Below, in pieces: positions 1 to 6,768 of a DNA stretch of 7,920 bases. Origin of the DNA: Caryophanales bacterium UBA6331. GTDB lineage: Bacteria > Bacillota_I > Bacilli_A > RF39 > UBA660. Every line of letters starts with the position of its first letter. Position 1 is the stretch's first letter. The notes beneath the pieces were generated by a model. It did no database searches. It was not told the DNA's origin and worked only from the letters and a program-made list of their open reading frames with translations. The position numbers and the translations under genes are program-made. Location: assembly GCA_002438065.1 (NCBI GenBank), contig DJSP01000018.1, positions 1-7,920 of the forward strand. The letters run 5' to 3'.

Positions 1-629
1 GCATTAAAATGTACTTCCATTACTACTTTATATTTAGATAAATAAGATGTAGCTTCACTACCTTTTAAATCTTTAAACATATTTTTAGAAGTATCATATA
101 CATCACATTTAATTTTTTTAGATAATATATTAACAAAATCTCTAGTTAAATCAGCTTCATTATATCCATTTCCACCAGCACCTGGATCACCATTGCCATG
201 TCCAGCTACTATTAATAAATCTCCATTTCCAGTTAAACTTATAATATTACCATTAGAATCATATAGTCCGTTATTTCCTGTATTAGATCCTCCACTAGTT
301 CCACCACTAGAACCAGGAACACTTTTTACACCTTTACCAAAATAAGCCATTACAATAGGTCTTTTCATATTTCCATTTTCAAAAGCTACAAAACATGGTG
401 TAGGTTTATCATCTAATAATTTTTCTATTTCTGGAGAATTATATAAAGCTAAAGGTAATGTTTTTTTTACTTTTTCAAATTCTTCATTAGATATATCTCC
501 ATTAGAATCTAAAATATTTTTATCACATAACCCTGGTATAAATACTCTACTATCGCTACGCTTTATTATAAAAGCTCTATATACTCCACCAGACATAAAA
601 TCTTGATTCATTAAATAATTATCATTCAT
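1..629 (-). CDS. gp5-like baseplate spike with Amidase_3 head (3' end beyond window)
   Basis: This gene is partial: 209 codons are visible and the C-terminus lies beyond position 1. Residues 1-105 form an OB-type baseplate-spike domain shared with the two upstream genes (motifs GGVYRAF, VFIPGL, FENGNMKRPIVMAYFGKG). A Gly/Ser/Asn linker follows to about residue 135. From about 138 the sequence matches the Amidase_3 family of zinc N-acetylmuramoyl-L-alanine amidases: VAGHGNGDPGA gives His144, NEADLT gives Glu158, and VVMEVHFNA gives His207, the usual three zinc ligands. The nearest relatives by eye are PlyPSA-like phage amidases. It should cleave the MurNAc to L-Ala bond from the tail tip. The start is the ATG at 629, preceded by AAAGGA (647-642) that overlaps the stop codon of the upstream gene, so translation is probably coupled. 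The spacing of 12 nt is rather long. The family call is firm; the spike role is inferred from the N-terminal domain and context. Confidence 0.85.
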   Translation of the reverse strand, partial: MNDNYLMNQDFMSGGVYRAFIIKRSDSRVFIPGLCDKNILDSNGDISNEEFEKVKKTLPLALYNSPEIEKLLDDKPTPCFVAFENGNMKRPIVMAYFGKGVKSVPGSSGGTSGGSNTGNNGLYDSNGNIISLTGNGDLLIVAGHGNGDPGAGGNGYNEADLTRDFVNILSKKIKCDVYDTSKNMFKDLKGSEATSYLSKYKVVMEVHFN

Positions 630-645
630 AATTTCATTCAATCCT

Positions 646-1839
646 TTAATTATATCTTTTAGCTCCTACATAAGAATTAACATAATAAGATGTTGAAATA
701 TCCTGATATCTTACAGTTTTTCCAGAAGATGGCGCATGTATCATTTGATTGTTACCTACATATATACCTACATGTCCTGGATCTGATTTATTACCATTAC
801 TTCCTGTAAAAAATACTAAATCTCCTGGTTGTAATTGTGATTTATCAACAAATTGTCCGGAATTAGATTTATATTGATCAGCTGCAACGCGTGGAATTGT
901 TATTCCTGATTCATTATATACATATTGTGTTAATCCAGAACAATCAAAGCCAGTAGGAGTCGTACCTCCCCATACATATGGAACTCCCAAATATTTTTTA
1001 GCATTTTCAACAATAGTATTTCCGGATCCACTACTAGATATATTAAAATCAGATATAGATAATTGTTCTCCACCCCAACTAGAAACGTGTCCAATGTATC
1101 TATATTCTATGCTTTGAGAATCATGAATGTCTAATGCATTTTGCGTATTAGGTGGTAAATCTAATGCAGCAGTGTTGTTATATTTTCCATTAGGACCGAA
1201 ATTTCCACAATCTGCAACTACAGCTACTACTGACTTTCCATTTTTTGGATTTCTAACTTCTAATACTGTACCATATCCTTGTGAAAATTCAGGAAAATTA
1301 TCATCAGATCCAGTTATACAACTAATTGGAATTGCTACGTGACATCCTTTTATAGTATGATAATTTATTCCATTCCACCCGCATATACCATTATCATCAC
1401 TTGTTGTGTTACCATAAACAGTACAAGTCCATTTAGTAATCCATTCTCCAAATGAACCAGAAATAGTAATATTAGTTCCTGAACTAGTTGAACCATTCCC
1501 CCCATTATTCGAAGATTCACCTTCACCACCTATAACTGCATAACTTATACATACTGGACGTTGAACATCTCCATTTTCAAACATTATCCAAGCTGGACCT
1601 TTTATATTAGCAATATCTTTAGATTCTATATTATAGCAACACCATTGAATAATTGGAAACGATTCTTTATTACTTTCATATGTACTTACACTAATTGTCC
1701 CATCACTATTAAATGGATTTACTGAACTTATTCCTGGAATAAAAGCTCTAATTTCAGAATCAGTTAATCCCATTAATAACTTTGCTCTATATACACCATT
1801 AAACCCATATTCCGATGTCATTAAATATTTATTAATCAT
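646..1839 (-). CDS. gp5-like baseplate spike with expansin-like and NlpC/P60 domains
   Basis: A 397-aa modular tail lysin. Residues 1-105 are the shared OB-type spike domain (NGVYRAK, RAFIPGI, YESNKESFP, FENGDVQRP), followed by a Gly/Ser/Asn linker to about 127. Residues 130-250 resemble a double-psi beta-barrel of the expansin/barwin/RlpA type: a GICGWNG segment, then VVADCGNFGP with Asp210 and TAALDLPPNTQNAL with Asp227, matching the two acidic positions of that fold. A second Ser/Gly linker leads to an NlpC/P60 cysteine peptidase at about 275-397, with Cys300 in GFDCSGL, His356 in PGHVGIY and His368 in IHAPSSG as the triad. It probably cuts stem peptides while the barrel binds, loosens or cleaves glycan. 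A TTG nine bases upstream (1848) is in frame, but it lies only 2 nt from the ribosome binding site AAAGGA (1856-1851). The ATG at 1839 is 11 nt away and aligns with the paralogues' starts. The gene is separated by 5 nt from the previous one. Confidence 0.88.
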   Translation of the reverse strand: MINKYLMTSEYGFNGVYRAKLLMGLTDSEIRAFIPGISSVNPFNSDGTISVSTYESNKESFPIIQWCCYNIESKDIANIKGPAWIMFENGDVQRPVCISYAVIGGEGESSNNGGNGSTSSGTNITISGSFGEWITKWTCTVYGNTTSDDNGICGWNGINYHTIKGCHVAIPISCITGSDDNFPEFSQGYGTVLEVRNPKNGKSVVAVVADCGNFGPNGKYNNTAALDLPPNTQNALDIHDSQSIEYRYIGHVSSWGGEQLSISDFNISSSGSGNTIVENAKKYLGVPYVWGGTTPTGFDCSGLTQYVYNESGITIPRVAADQYKSNSGQFVDKSQLQPGDLVFFTGSNGNKSDPGHVGIYVGNNQMIHAPSSGKTVRYQDISTSYYVNSYVGAKRYN

Positions 1840-1844
1840 TTTTA

Positions 1845-2738
1845 TCAATTTCCTTTATATCTTAATATTGCATAATATGTTTTACTATTAAAAAATCTAT
1901 TAGTTCCTTTTACATCTTTTGCACCATATCCACCACCTGTAGTACAATTTATATAACTAAAAGATTCGCCATTGTATGATCCTGGAGCAACTAACAAAAC
2001 ATGTGATCCTCCACCGCTACCAAAATTAGGAGTATCACTTCTTAACAAAACATCCCCACTTTGTAATTTACCAGAATTAATAAATGATTCACAATCGCTT
2101 CTACTAGTTCCGGCCATTTTAACAAAATATGAACTTGAATAAAATGTTTCAGTAGTATATGGATAATCGCCTGATGGTAACAAACCTGCTTTCATAAAGC
2201 ACCAATAAACAAATGAACTACAATCCAATGATGTAGGAGTATCTGAATAATAATTTCCCATACGATTTGACATACTATAAGTAACACTTACAGATAGTAA
2301 TGAAATAGCAAATTGACAAACTAAGCCAATAGTTCCTGCATCAACATTAATAATATTTGTATTACCACCAGTTCCTCCAGATGAACCACCACTACTTGAT
2401 CCAGATCCTCCTGAACCACCTGCATGATATTTAATACCTTTACCTAAGAATCCCATTATAATAGGTCTTTTAGAGTCTCCATTATCAAAAGTAACCCAAC
2501 ACGGATGAACTTCATCATGTTGTTTAGCTTCTAAATTTGGTAAACACCAAATAGGTCTTGGTAACGTTTCTTTATTTTCATTATATGATACTGTATTAAT
2601 AGTTCCATCTTCATTTACAACAGAACCAGTGCCTGCAATTAAACTAGTTAATCCGGGTATATATATTCTTACATCTCCACCAACGGTTACAATAAAAGCT
2701 CTATGAATTCCACCTACATTTAAATCAGAATTAATCAT
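1845..2738 (-). CDS. gp5-like baseplate spike with Amidase_5/NlpC-type peptidase
   Basis: A 297-aa protein. Residues 1-102 are the OB-type spike domain (GGIHRAF, IYIPGL, YNENKETLP, CWVTFDNGDSKRPIIMGFLGKG), the clearest copy of the motif set shared by the three tandem genes. Residues 106-126 are an almost pure Gly/Ser linker. The C-terminal part, about 132-297, resembles phage peptidoglycan endopeptidases of the Amidase_5 group in the NlpC/P60 superfamily: VTYSMSNRMG, then LDCSSFVYWCF with catalytic Cys173, QSGDVLL, and GGGSHVLLVAP with catalytic His246. A polar residue near SYINC (Asn264) may complete the site. It likely hydrolyses stem or cross-bridge peptides during wall penetration; which bond is cut cannot be read from sequence. 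The start ATG follows AAGAGGT (2753-2747) with 8 nt spacing and lies just after the hub gene. It ends with TGA followed at once by TAA, a tandem stop. Confidence 0.87.
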   Translation of the reverse strand: MINSDLNVGGIHRAFIVTVGGDVRIYIPGLTSLIAGTGSVVNEDGTINTVSYNENKETLPRPIWCLPNLEAKQHDEVHPCWVTFDNGDSKRPIIMGFLGKGIKYHAGGSGGSGSSSGGSSGGTGGNTNIINVDAGTIGLVCQFAISLLSVSVTYSMSNRMGNYYSDTPTSLDCSSFVYWCFMKAGLLPSGDYPYTTETFYSSSYFVKMAGTSRSDCESFINSGKLQSGDVLLRSDTPNFGSGGGSHVLLVAPGSYNGESFSYINCTTGGGYGAKDVKGTNRFFNSKTYYAILRYKGN

Positions 2739-2754
2739 ATCTATATACCTCTTA

Positions 2755-4794
2755 TTATTTAAACCAACCTAATATAGTATCCCAAAATCCTTTTTTCTCA
2801 GGAGCTGCTGAAATTTGAGTATTTTCAAATACTCTATAAAATCCATCTTTAGTATATAAATTTCCATCTTTACCAACTACATATTTATCTGCATATTGTC
2901 TTAAAAGAGGATCACTAATATCAGATTCAGTTGCATCTCTAGCATAATTAGGTAATTTGGTAACATCTAATTTATTTGCATCTTCTTTTTGTTCTGCTTC
3001 ATTAGCTTTATCTGCATTATCTGGAGAAACAGGAGATTGAGTTACAGAATCATTAGACTTAATCTCGGAATATTCAGGATCATATGTAGGAGTTATTTTA
3101 AATAATTCAAATTCACTCCAAAATCCACTACTATTAATTGTATCAGTTTTCTTTAAAGTATAATATACACCAGACGAATGATGTTTTTCAGATCCCATTA
3201 AAGCATTTATTGCAATTTTTCCTATCATTGGAACTTCACATGGACATCCAATTATTGTCATTGTTGCACTATATGGATATTGTGTAACAAAAGCCCAATT
3301 AGAATATTCTTGAATAGTAGAAGCAACACCTTTATCAGAAGATCCTAATGTTCCTTCTCTAGCAGCGCCTAATCCTTGAACTGTAATTATATTTCCTTCT
3401 TCATCCATAGTATAATAAGAAGTAGATTCATCATGAGATAATAAATTAACAGCTAAACCAAATAATGTGCTTCCATCATATTTTGGTACCCAATCTTTAA
3501 CGATTCCTGTATAGCCATCATTACCTGGACCAAACCAATTAAAAGTAATTCCTAAATCAGGTTTTGGACTTTCTGCATTTTCCTTATTTTCTGATCCATT
3601 AGCAGATGGAACTTTATAAATATAAATAGCACCACCATATGTTTTACCATCAGCACCTTGTGTAATAGAATCATTTACATAATATCCAAAAATTTGTTTT
3701 TGAGTAGGTAATATTCTTTTATTACTAGTTAACGTATCTTTTTGATTTTTTGTAATACATTGAGATAATATATCATTTATAACTTGAAATATATTTTTTT
3801 GATTAAACTGTTTATAATCTTCACCAATAGTAACTACTTCTTCTGGATCAATATCATCCAAAATTTCTAATGTATATAAACCTTTACTTTCCAATTCGAT
3901 TCTAACAATATTTTGAATATATCCTAAAGGTGTATTTATTTCTTTTCCAGAACTATCTTTTAAATATTCATCTTTTGCTGAAATTCTAGTTTCTTTTAAA
4001 GACGTTAACCCACCTATACCAGAAATAGTATATCTTAAATTTCCATTATCTATTTTACAATCATAATCAGTTATCATTCCATTATAAACAGGTGATCTTA
4101 AATTAAAATCATCTGCATATCCATATTGAAAAGAACAGTTATTATACAATACGTTTATATCTTTTAGTGTTTTAGGATCGTCTTTAGGTGTAATACCTAC
4201 ATTAGACAATAAAGCGGTTTCTAAAGTTATAATTGAACTAATTCCCCTATCATTTGGTTTGTATAATAAACTCAATGTAAATTGATTAGCTTCTCCTGAA
4301 CCATTTAATTCATATTTAAAACTAACTAAACAATTTTCATCCCAATCACTAGAAGTAGTATCAACAAGCACTGTGTTATTATTATTTAAAACCATTTTAA
4401 AATACATTGTGTATACAGCTCTGTTTTTACAAAATTTTTCTATTAAACCATCCAATGTAACTTTAAAATTAGCCATGGTATTTGCTATTACTTTAGCTTT
4501 TATATTTTTATATTCTTCAGATTTTTTAACATCATCTACTTGCTGTTTAAAGTATTCTTGTGATGCATTTTTTTTGAGTTGTTCATGACTTGTACGTTGA
4601 GAAGCTTTATACATTGAATCATCATCATATTCAGCCCATGTTCCATCTTTAAAAACTACATAATATTTATTTTTATATTTATACCAACTATTTGATAATT
4701 GTTCTCCACTTTTTATTTTATCAAGAGTAATATCATTTAATCCCATTGATGGATCAATTTTATTACGTGATTCATCATAAAAATCTCTAGCCAC
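2755..4794 (-). CDS. Baseplate hub protein (T4 gp27 / P2 gpD-like fold)
   Basis: A 679-aa protein, the largest in the window. The central region, about 125-590, has the pattern of phage baseplate hubs: an early strand-rich section (LVSFKYELNGSGEANQFTLSLL, cut here to key residues FKYEL and FTLSLL), a middle domain with YNGMITDYDCKI, and a late section YSATMTIIGCPCEVPMIGK with HHSSGVYYTLKKTD, as seen in gp27/gpD-type proteins where the tail tube meets the spike. The role expected is a trimeric ring connecting the tube to the OB spikes encoded immediately downstream. There is an N-terminal extension (about 1-120, charged, partly helical) and a charged C-terminal extension (about 595-679) ending in an aromatic amphipathic tail. 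Both extensions contain a related short motif (KYYVVFKDG at 43-51 and KYVVGKDG at 637-644). The start is GTG: AGAGGTG lies 9 nt upstream, and the nearby ATG at 4802 is out of frame. Hub identity is by fold pattern, not close similarity. Confidence 0.8.
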   Translation of the reverse strand: MARDFYDESRNKIDPSMGLNDITLDKIKSGEQLSNSWYKYKNKYYVVFKDGTWAEYDDDSMYKASQRTSHEQLKKNASQEYFKQQVDDVKKSEEYKNIKAKVIANTMANFKVTLDGLIEKFCKNRAVYTMYFKMVLNNNNTVLVDTTSSDWDENCLVSFKYELNGSGEANQFTLSLLYKPNDRGISSIITLETALLSNVGITPKDDPKTLKDINVLYNNCSFQYGYADDFNLRSPVYNGMITDYDCKIDNGNLRYTISGIGGLTSLKETRISAKDEYLKDSSGKEINTPLGYIQNIVRIELESKGLYTLEILDDIDPEEVVTIGEDYKQFNQKNIFQVINDILSQCITKNQKDTLTSNKRILPTQKQIFGYYVNDSITQGADGKTYGGAIYIYKVPSANGSENKENAESPKPDLGITFNWFGPGNDGYTGIVKDWVPKYDGSTLFGLAVNLLSHDESTSYYTMDEEGNIITVQGLGAAREGTLGSSDKGVASTIQEYSNWAFVTQYPYSATMTIIGCPCEVPMIGKIAINALMGSEKHHSSGVYYTLKKTDTINSSGFWSEFELFKITPTYDPEYSEIKSNDSVTQSPVSPDNADKANEAEQKEDANKLDVTKLPNYARDATESDISDPLLRQYADKYVVGKDGNLYTKDGFYRVFENTQISAAPEKKGFWDTILGWFK

Positions 4795-4813
4795 TTATAC
4801 ATTCACCTCTCAT

Positions 4814-5299
4814 TTATATAATGTATCTTTGTAATGCGGAATCTAAAGGAGGTATTCTTAATTCTCTTCCTACATAAACTTCATTAAATGGATCAAATAT
4901 AAAATTAGCTTCTGCAATAATCCACCAATAAATTGGAGAATTATACATTTTTAAGCTAATTAAATCTAATCTATTTTGTGTCATATTAGTCACTGTATAA
5001 GTAATATCACCGGATGAATAAAAAATAAATCTTTTTCTATTAGTAGCATGATATTGTTTTCCTAATTCTTTTAATGTAGGAACCTTAGTATATCTACTTA
5101 ACGTATTATAAGTTGCAGGTGAGTAAACATCTATATCCTTATAAATCCATCTTACATAATCGGGTTTTCTTTCAGATGGAAAATGATTTATTTTAAAATA
5201 TTTAGATTCTTCATAATTATAACTTCTATAAAATTCTAAATCATACTGTCCTCTTTCAACTTGAGGTTGTCTAATATCTGATTGGTGTCTTACTTTCAT
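4814..5299 (-). CDS. Baseplate wedge protein with LysM-like domain (T4 gp53-like)
   Basis: A 161-aa protein. The N-terminal half is rich in Tyr, Arg and Lys and includes a conserved-looking YVRWIYKDIDVYSP segment. The C-terminal part, about 97-151, has the LysM-like pattern typical of gp53-type wedge proteins: DITYTVTNMTQNRLDLISL, then YNSPIYWWIIAEAN, DPFNEVYVGRELRIPP. In this family the LysM fold serves baseplate assembly rather than peptidoglycan binding. T4 places gene 53 directly before gene 5; here a gp53-like gene directly precedes the hub and gp5-like genes, which supports the call. The start is the ATG at 5299, which has a perfect GGAGGTGA (5311-5304) 7 nt away from its core. A longer reading from 5341 would begin inside the leader and place the ribosome binding site within the coding sequence, so it is rejected. 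This is the first gene after the terminator, hence the probable head of a transcription unit with the hub and spike genes. Confidence 0.8.
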   Translation of the reverse strand: MKVRHQSDIRQPQVERGQYDLEFYRSYNYEESKYFKINHFPSERKPDYVRWIYKDIDVYSPATYNTLSRYTKVPTLKELGKQYHATNRKRFIFYSSGDITYTVTNMTQNRLDLISLKMYNSPIYWWIIAEANFIFDPFNEVYVGRELRIPPLDSALQRYII

Positions 5300-5303
5300 T
5301 TCT

Positions 5304-5311
5304 TCACCTCC
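5304..5311 (-). promoter_or_regulatory. Ribosome binding site fixing the gp53-like start
   Basis: GGAGGTGA on the minus strand is the strongest Shine-Dalgarno match in the window. It lies 4 nt from the ATG at 5299 (7 nt from its GGAGG core), and so rules out the longer in-frame start at 5341. Confidence 0.85.
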
Positions 5312-5313
5312 AA

Positions 5314-5341
5314 TATATATTTTTATTTTAATTTTTAGCAT
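5314..5341 (-). promoter_or_regulatory. Possible promoter or processed leader between terminator and gp53-like gene
   Basis: Directly downstream of the terminator on the minus strand lies a conserved A+T-rich stretch beginning TATGCTAAAAATT, which loosely resembles an extended -10 (TGnTAAAAA). It ends 2 nt before the GGAGGTGA site. The same sequence leads the other transcription unit. No -35-like TTGACA is seen. Conservation in two places argues for a function; whether it is a promoter for host or phage-modified polymerase, or a 5' leader, is inference. Confidence 0.35.
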
Positions 5342-5359
5342 AAAAATAAAGGGTAAATA
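5314..5359. repeat. 46-bp exact direct repeat, copy 1
   Basis: Identical to 7875-7920, in the same orientation and with the same place in the layout: one hairpin arm, the T-run, and about 30 bp of A+T-rich leader that ends just before a ribosome binding site. Copy 1 leads the gp53-like gene. The identity stops at 5313 (A against T in copy 2), directly before the gene-specific ribosome binding site. Confidence 0.95.
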
Positions 5360-5377
5360 CTTTAATATTTACCCTTT
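5342..5377 (-). terminator. Intrinsic terminator after the endolysin gene
   Basis: Read on the minus strand, a perfect 12-bp stem (AAAGGGTAAATA pairs with TATTTACCCTTT; plus-strand arms 5366-5377 and 5348-5359) closes a 6-nt loop and is followed by A then five T (5347-5342). It begins 20 nt after the endolysin stop. The U-run is short but the hairpin is unambiguous. On the plus strand the downstream side lacks a T-run, so termination is probably one-directional. Confidence 0.85.
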
Positions 5378-5397
5378 TAATTTAATAAATATTAGTC

Positions 5398-6594
5398 TTA
5401 TTTATAAAATGTTTTACAAAATAACGCCATAGTTAATCCTTTACTAACTTCAGCTTCAAAATTAGTCCAAGATTGTGGTGTTTGAATTATTCCTCTATCA
5501 CATAAGGTATCTAAACAATTTCTAGCCCAATGATCCGGAACTCTATTTTTATATAAATCAGAAACTCCACCTGTAACATTACAAATTAATGCTAATAATA
5601 AAGCTTTAGATATGTGGTTATCTAATGTTTTAATCCAATCATCGGGTTGATGAATTACACCTTTGCCACATAATGAAATTACATTTGGTTGAGCCCAATG
5701 AATTGAAGTATCATCTTCATTAGATAACCACATACCACCAGTAATTTTATCAAGTAAACAAATCGTTAATGCTTTATTTATAGGCTCATCATATTTAGAC
5801 CATGTATTTTTATCTGTAATAATTCCTTTATTAATTAATAAATCTAAATATTTTTTACACCAATGTTCAGGTTCTTTATATTCAGATACAAATGAAGTAT
5901 AGTCCATACTTATCCAAGCAACTTGTCCATTATAATCTATTCTACCCCAATTACTATTAGCTTCATAAATTATAACTTGATTTCCAGGACATAATGAACC
6001 TATAATGTCAGTATTTACACCAATTCCATTTCTTACATTTAATTTAGAACAATTGACAATTGTATAAATACCAGGAATTGATTGAATATTAATTAACCTA
6101 TTTTTAAAATTAGTCCATTGTGATGAATTTTTAACAAATGGTTCAGGGCAAATTTTACCAGTAACATCATAATGTCTAATTACTCTTGAAATAGGTAAAT
6201 TATATTTTGCCATTAAATATCTTGTTAATTCAATACAATTTGTAATAGTTTCATCTTTAAAATAATAAGTTCCATTAGAAATTCTACTACACATTTCAAT
6301 TCCAATTGAATTAGAATTTAAACATTGTTTATAATAAGCATGACCGCCAGATCCTTGTAATCCTCCACCACAATGCCATGATACATCTTTATCTTGAACA
6401 CATCTCCATATAGAATTTTCATCTACAAAATAATGAGCGCTTGCACCTCTATAAGATGACTTAAAATAATTTGTATTACCCCAAGCAGTATCACCATTAT
6501 TAGCAGTATAATGAATAACTATATACTTAATTCTTGAAGTGGATGATCCGTTACTATAATTAACAGTTGTTAAATTATTTTGAATCGTTTTCAT
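5398..6594 (-). CDS. Endolysin: Amidase_2 + SH3-like + three SLH-like repeats
   Basis: A 398-aa zinc N-acetylmuramoyl-L-alanine amidase, the probable phage endolysin. Residues 20-165 are Amidase_2 (PGRP-like): His28 in IVIHYTA, His141 in IRHYDVTG and Cys149 in KICPEP are the zinc ligands, with SAHYFVD and SIGIEM also as expected. Residues 176-235 look like a bacterial SH3 domain (KLNVRNGIG, GNQVIIYE, WGRIDYNGQVAWI). Residues 244-398 hold three SLH-like repeats that presumably bind the host wall. No signal peptide or membrane segment is seen, so release would need a holin, which is not in this window. The chosen ATG at 6594 lies 3 nt after GGAGG, a short spacing. In-frame TTG (6627) and ATG (6624) also exist but add an atypical basic Trp-rich start and have a weaker site. 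The gene overlaps the preceding 56-aa gene by 20 nt, suggesting coupled translation, and is followed by a terminator. A tail-associated role cannot be excluded. Confidence 0.9.
   Translation of the reverse strand: MKTIQNNLTTVNYSNGSSTSRIKYIVIHYTANNGDTAWGNTNYFKSSYRGASAHYFVDENSIWRCVQDKDVSWHCGGGLQGSGGHAYYKQCLNSNSIGIEMCSRISNGTYYFKDETITNCIELTRYLMAKYNLPISRVIRHYDVTGKICPEPFVKNSSQWTNFKNRLINIQSIPGIYTIVNCSKLNVRNGIGVNTDIIGSLCPGNQVIIYEANSNWGRIDYNGQVAWISMDYTSFVSEYKEPEHWCKKYLDLLINKGIITDKNTWSKYDEPINKALTICLLDKITGGMWLSNEDDTSIHWAQPNVISLCGKGVIHQPDDWIKTLDNHISKALLLALICNVTGGVSDLYKNRVPDHWARNCLDTLCDRGIIQTPQSWTNFEAEVSKGLTMALFCKTFYK
5401..5865 (-). repeat. Three SLH-like repeats within the endolysin gene
   Basis: Three units of 44-45 residues (coding positions about 5865-5734, 5700-5566 and 5532-5401). 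Each begins with His-Trp, has a central GIIT/GVIH/GIIQ segment followed by a Trp, and ends with a Lys-Ala-Leu or Lys-Gly-Leu helix. The first two end in Thr-Gly-Gly. The pattern matches S-layer homology domains, here as a divergent set that likely forms the wall-binding module. Confidence 0.75.
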
Positions 6595-6745
6595 TTTCCT
6601 CCATCTCCATTCCTTCCTTACCATCAAATCCCATAATATCAGGATCTAATTTATTTCTAAATTCAAATAATTCTTTATCAGTCATTTCATTAACTGCTTT
6701 ATCGGGAAGTAATCCTGCTTTAATAGCTTCACTAGAATAAGCCAT
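6575..6745 (-). CDS. Small acidic protein of unknown function (56 aa)
   Basis: A short gene between the acidic 149-aa gene and the endolysin. It starts MAYSSEAIKAGLLPDKAV and continues with a mostly helical-looking, charged sequence (ELFEFRNKLDPDIMGFDG) and an acidic tail ending ENENDSK and TAA at 6577-6575. The ATG at 6745 has AAGGAG upstream with about 9 nt spacing, as good as the neighbouring genes, and without this gene there would be a gap of about 170 nt in an otherwise tightly packed cluster. Its end overlaps the endolysin start by 20 nt in a different frame. No transmembrane segment is present, so it does not look like a holin. No family is recognised. Being a real gene is well supported by its ribosome binding site and position; function is unknown. 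Confidence 0.72.
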   Translation of the reverse strand: MAYSSEAIKAGLLPDKAVNEMTDKELFEFRNKLDPDIMGFDGKEGMEMEENENDSK

Positions 6746-6768
6746 AATATAATTCTCCTTTTTTATTT

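Noticed and set aside
1127..1342. Plus-strand open frame of 71 codons
   Set aside because: It lies wholly inside the coding sequence of the expansin/NlpC spike gene, has no ribosome binding site and no recognisable product; a shadow frame.
1842..1847. TGA as a possible recoded (Trp) codon at the end of the first spike gene
   Set aside because: It is followed at once by TAA, so read-through would add one residue at most. No gene in the window has internal TGA or TAG, so the standard bacterial code explains everything.
1840..1848. TTG start at 1848 for the second spike gene
   Set aside because: Only 2 nt from the ribosome binding site; the ATG at 1839 is better spaced and aligns with the paralogues.
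4373..4588. Plus-strand open frame with hydrophobic segments
   Set aside because: Antisense to the hub gene. The hydrophobicity is what A+T-rich antisense codons give; no ribosome binding site.
5300..5341. Longer N-terminus for the gp53-like protein
   Set aside because: It would translate the terminator leader and the perfect ribosome binding site of the ATG at 5299.
5348..5377. Hairpin as part of an attachment site or riboswitch
   Set aside because: A simple perfect stem followed by a T-run just after a stop codon fits an intrinsic terminator. No integrase or aptamer-like structure is nearby.
6595..6627. Longer N-terminus for the endolysin (TTG at 6627 or ATG at 6624)
   Set aside because: It adds an atypical basic, Trp-rich stretch that is the other frame of the 56-aa gene. 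GGAGG lies right before the ATG at 6594. The ATG at 6624 has only a weak GGGA, so this rejection is moderate, not firm.
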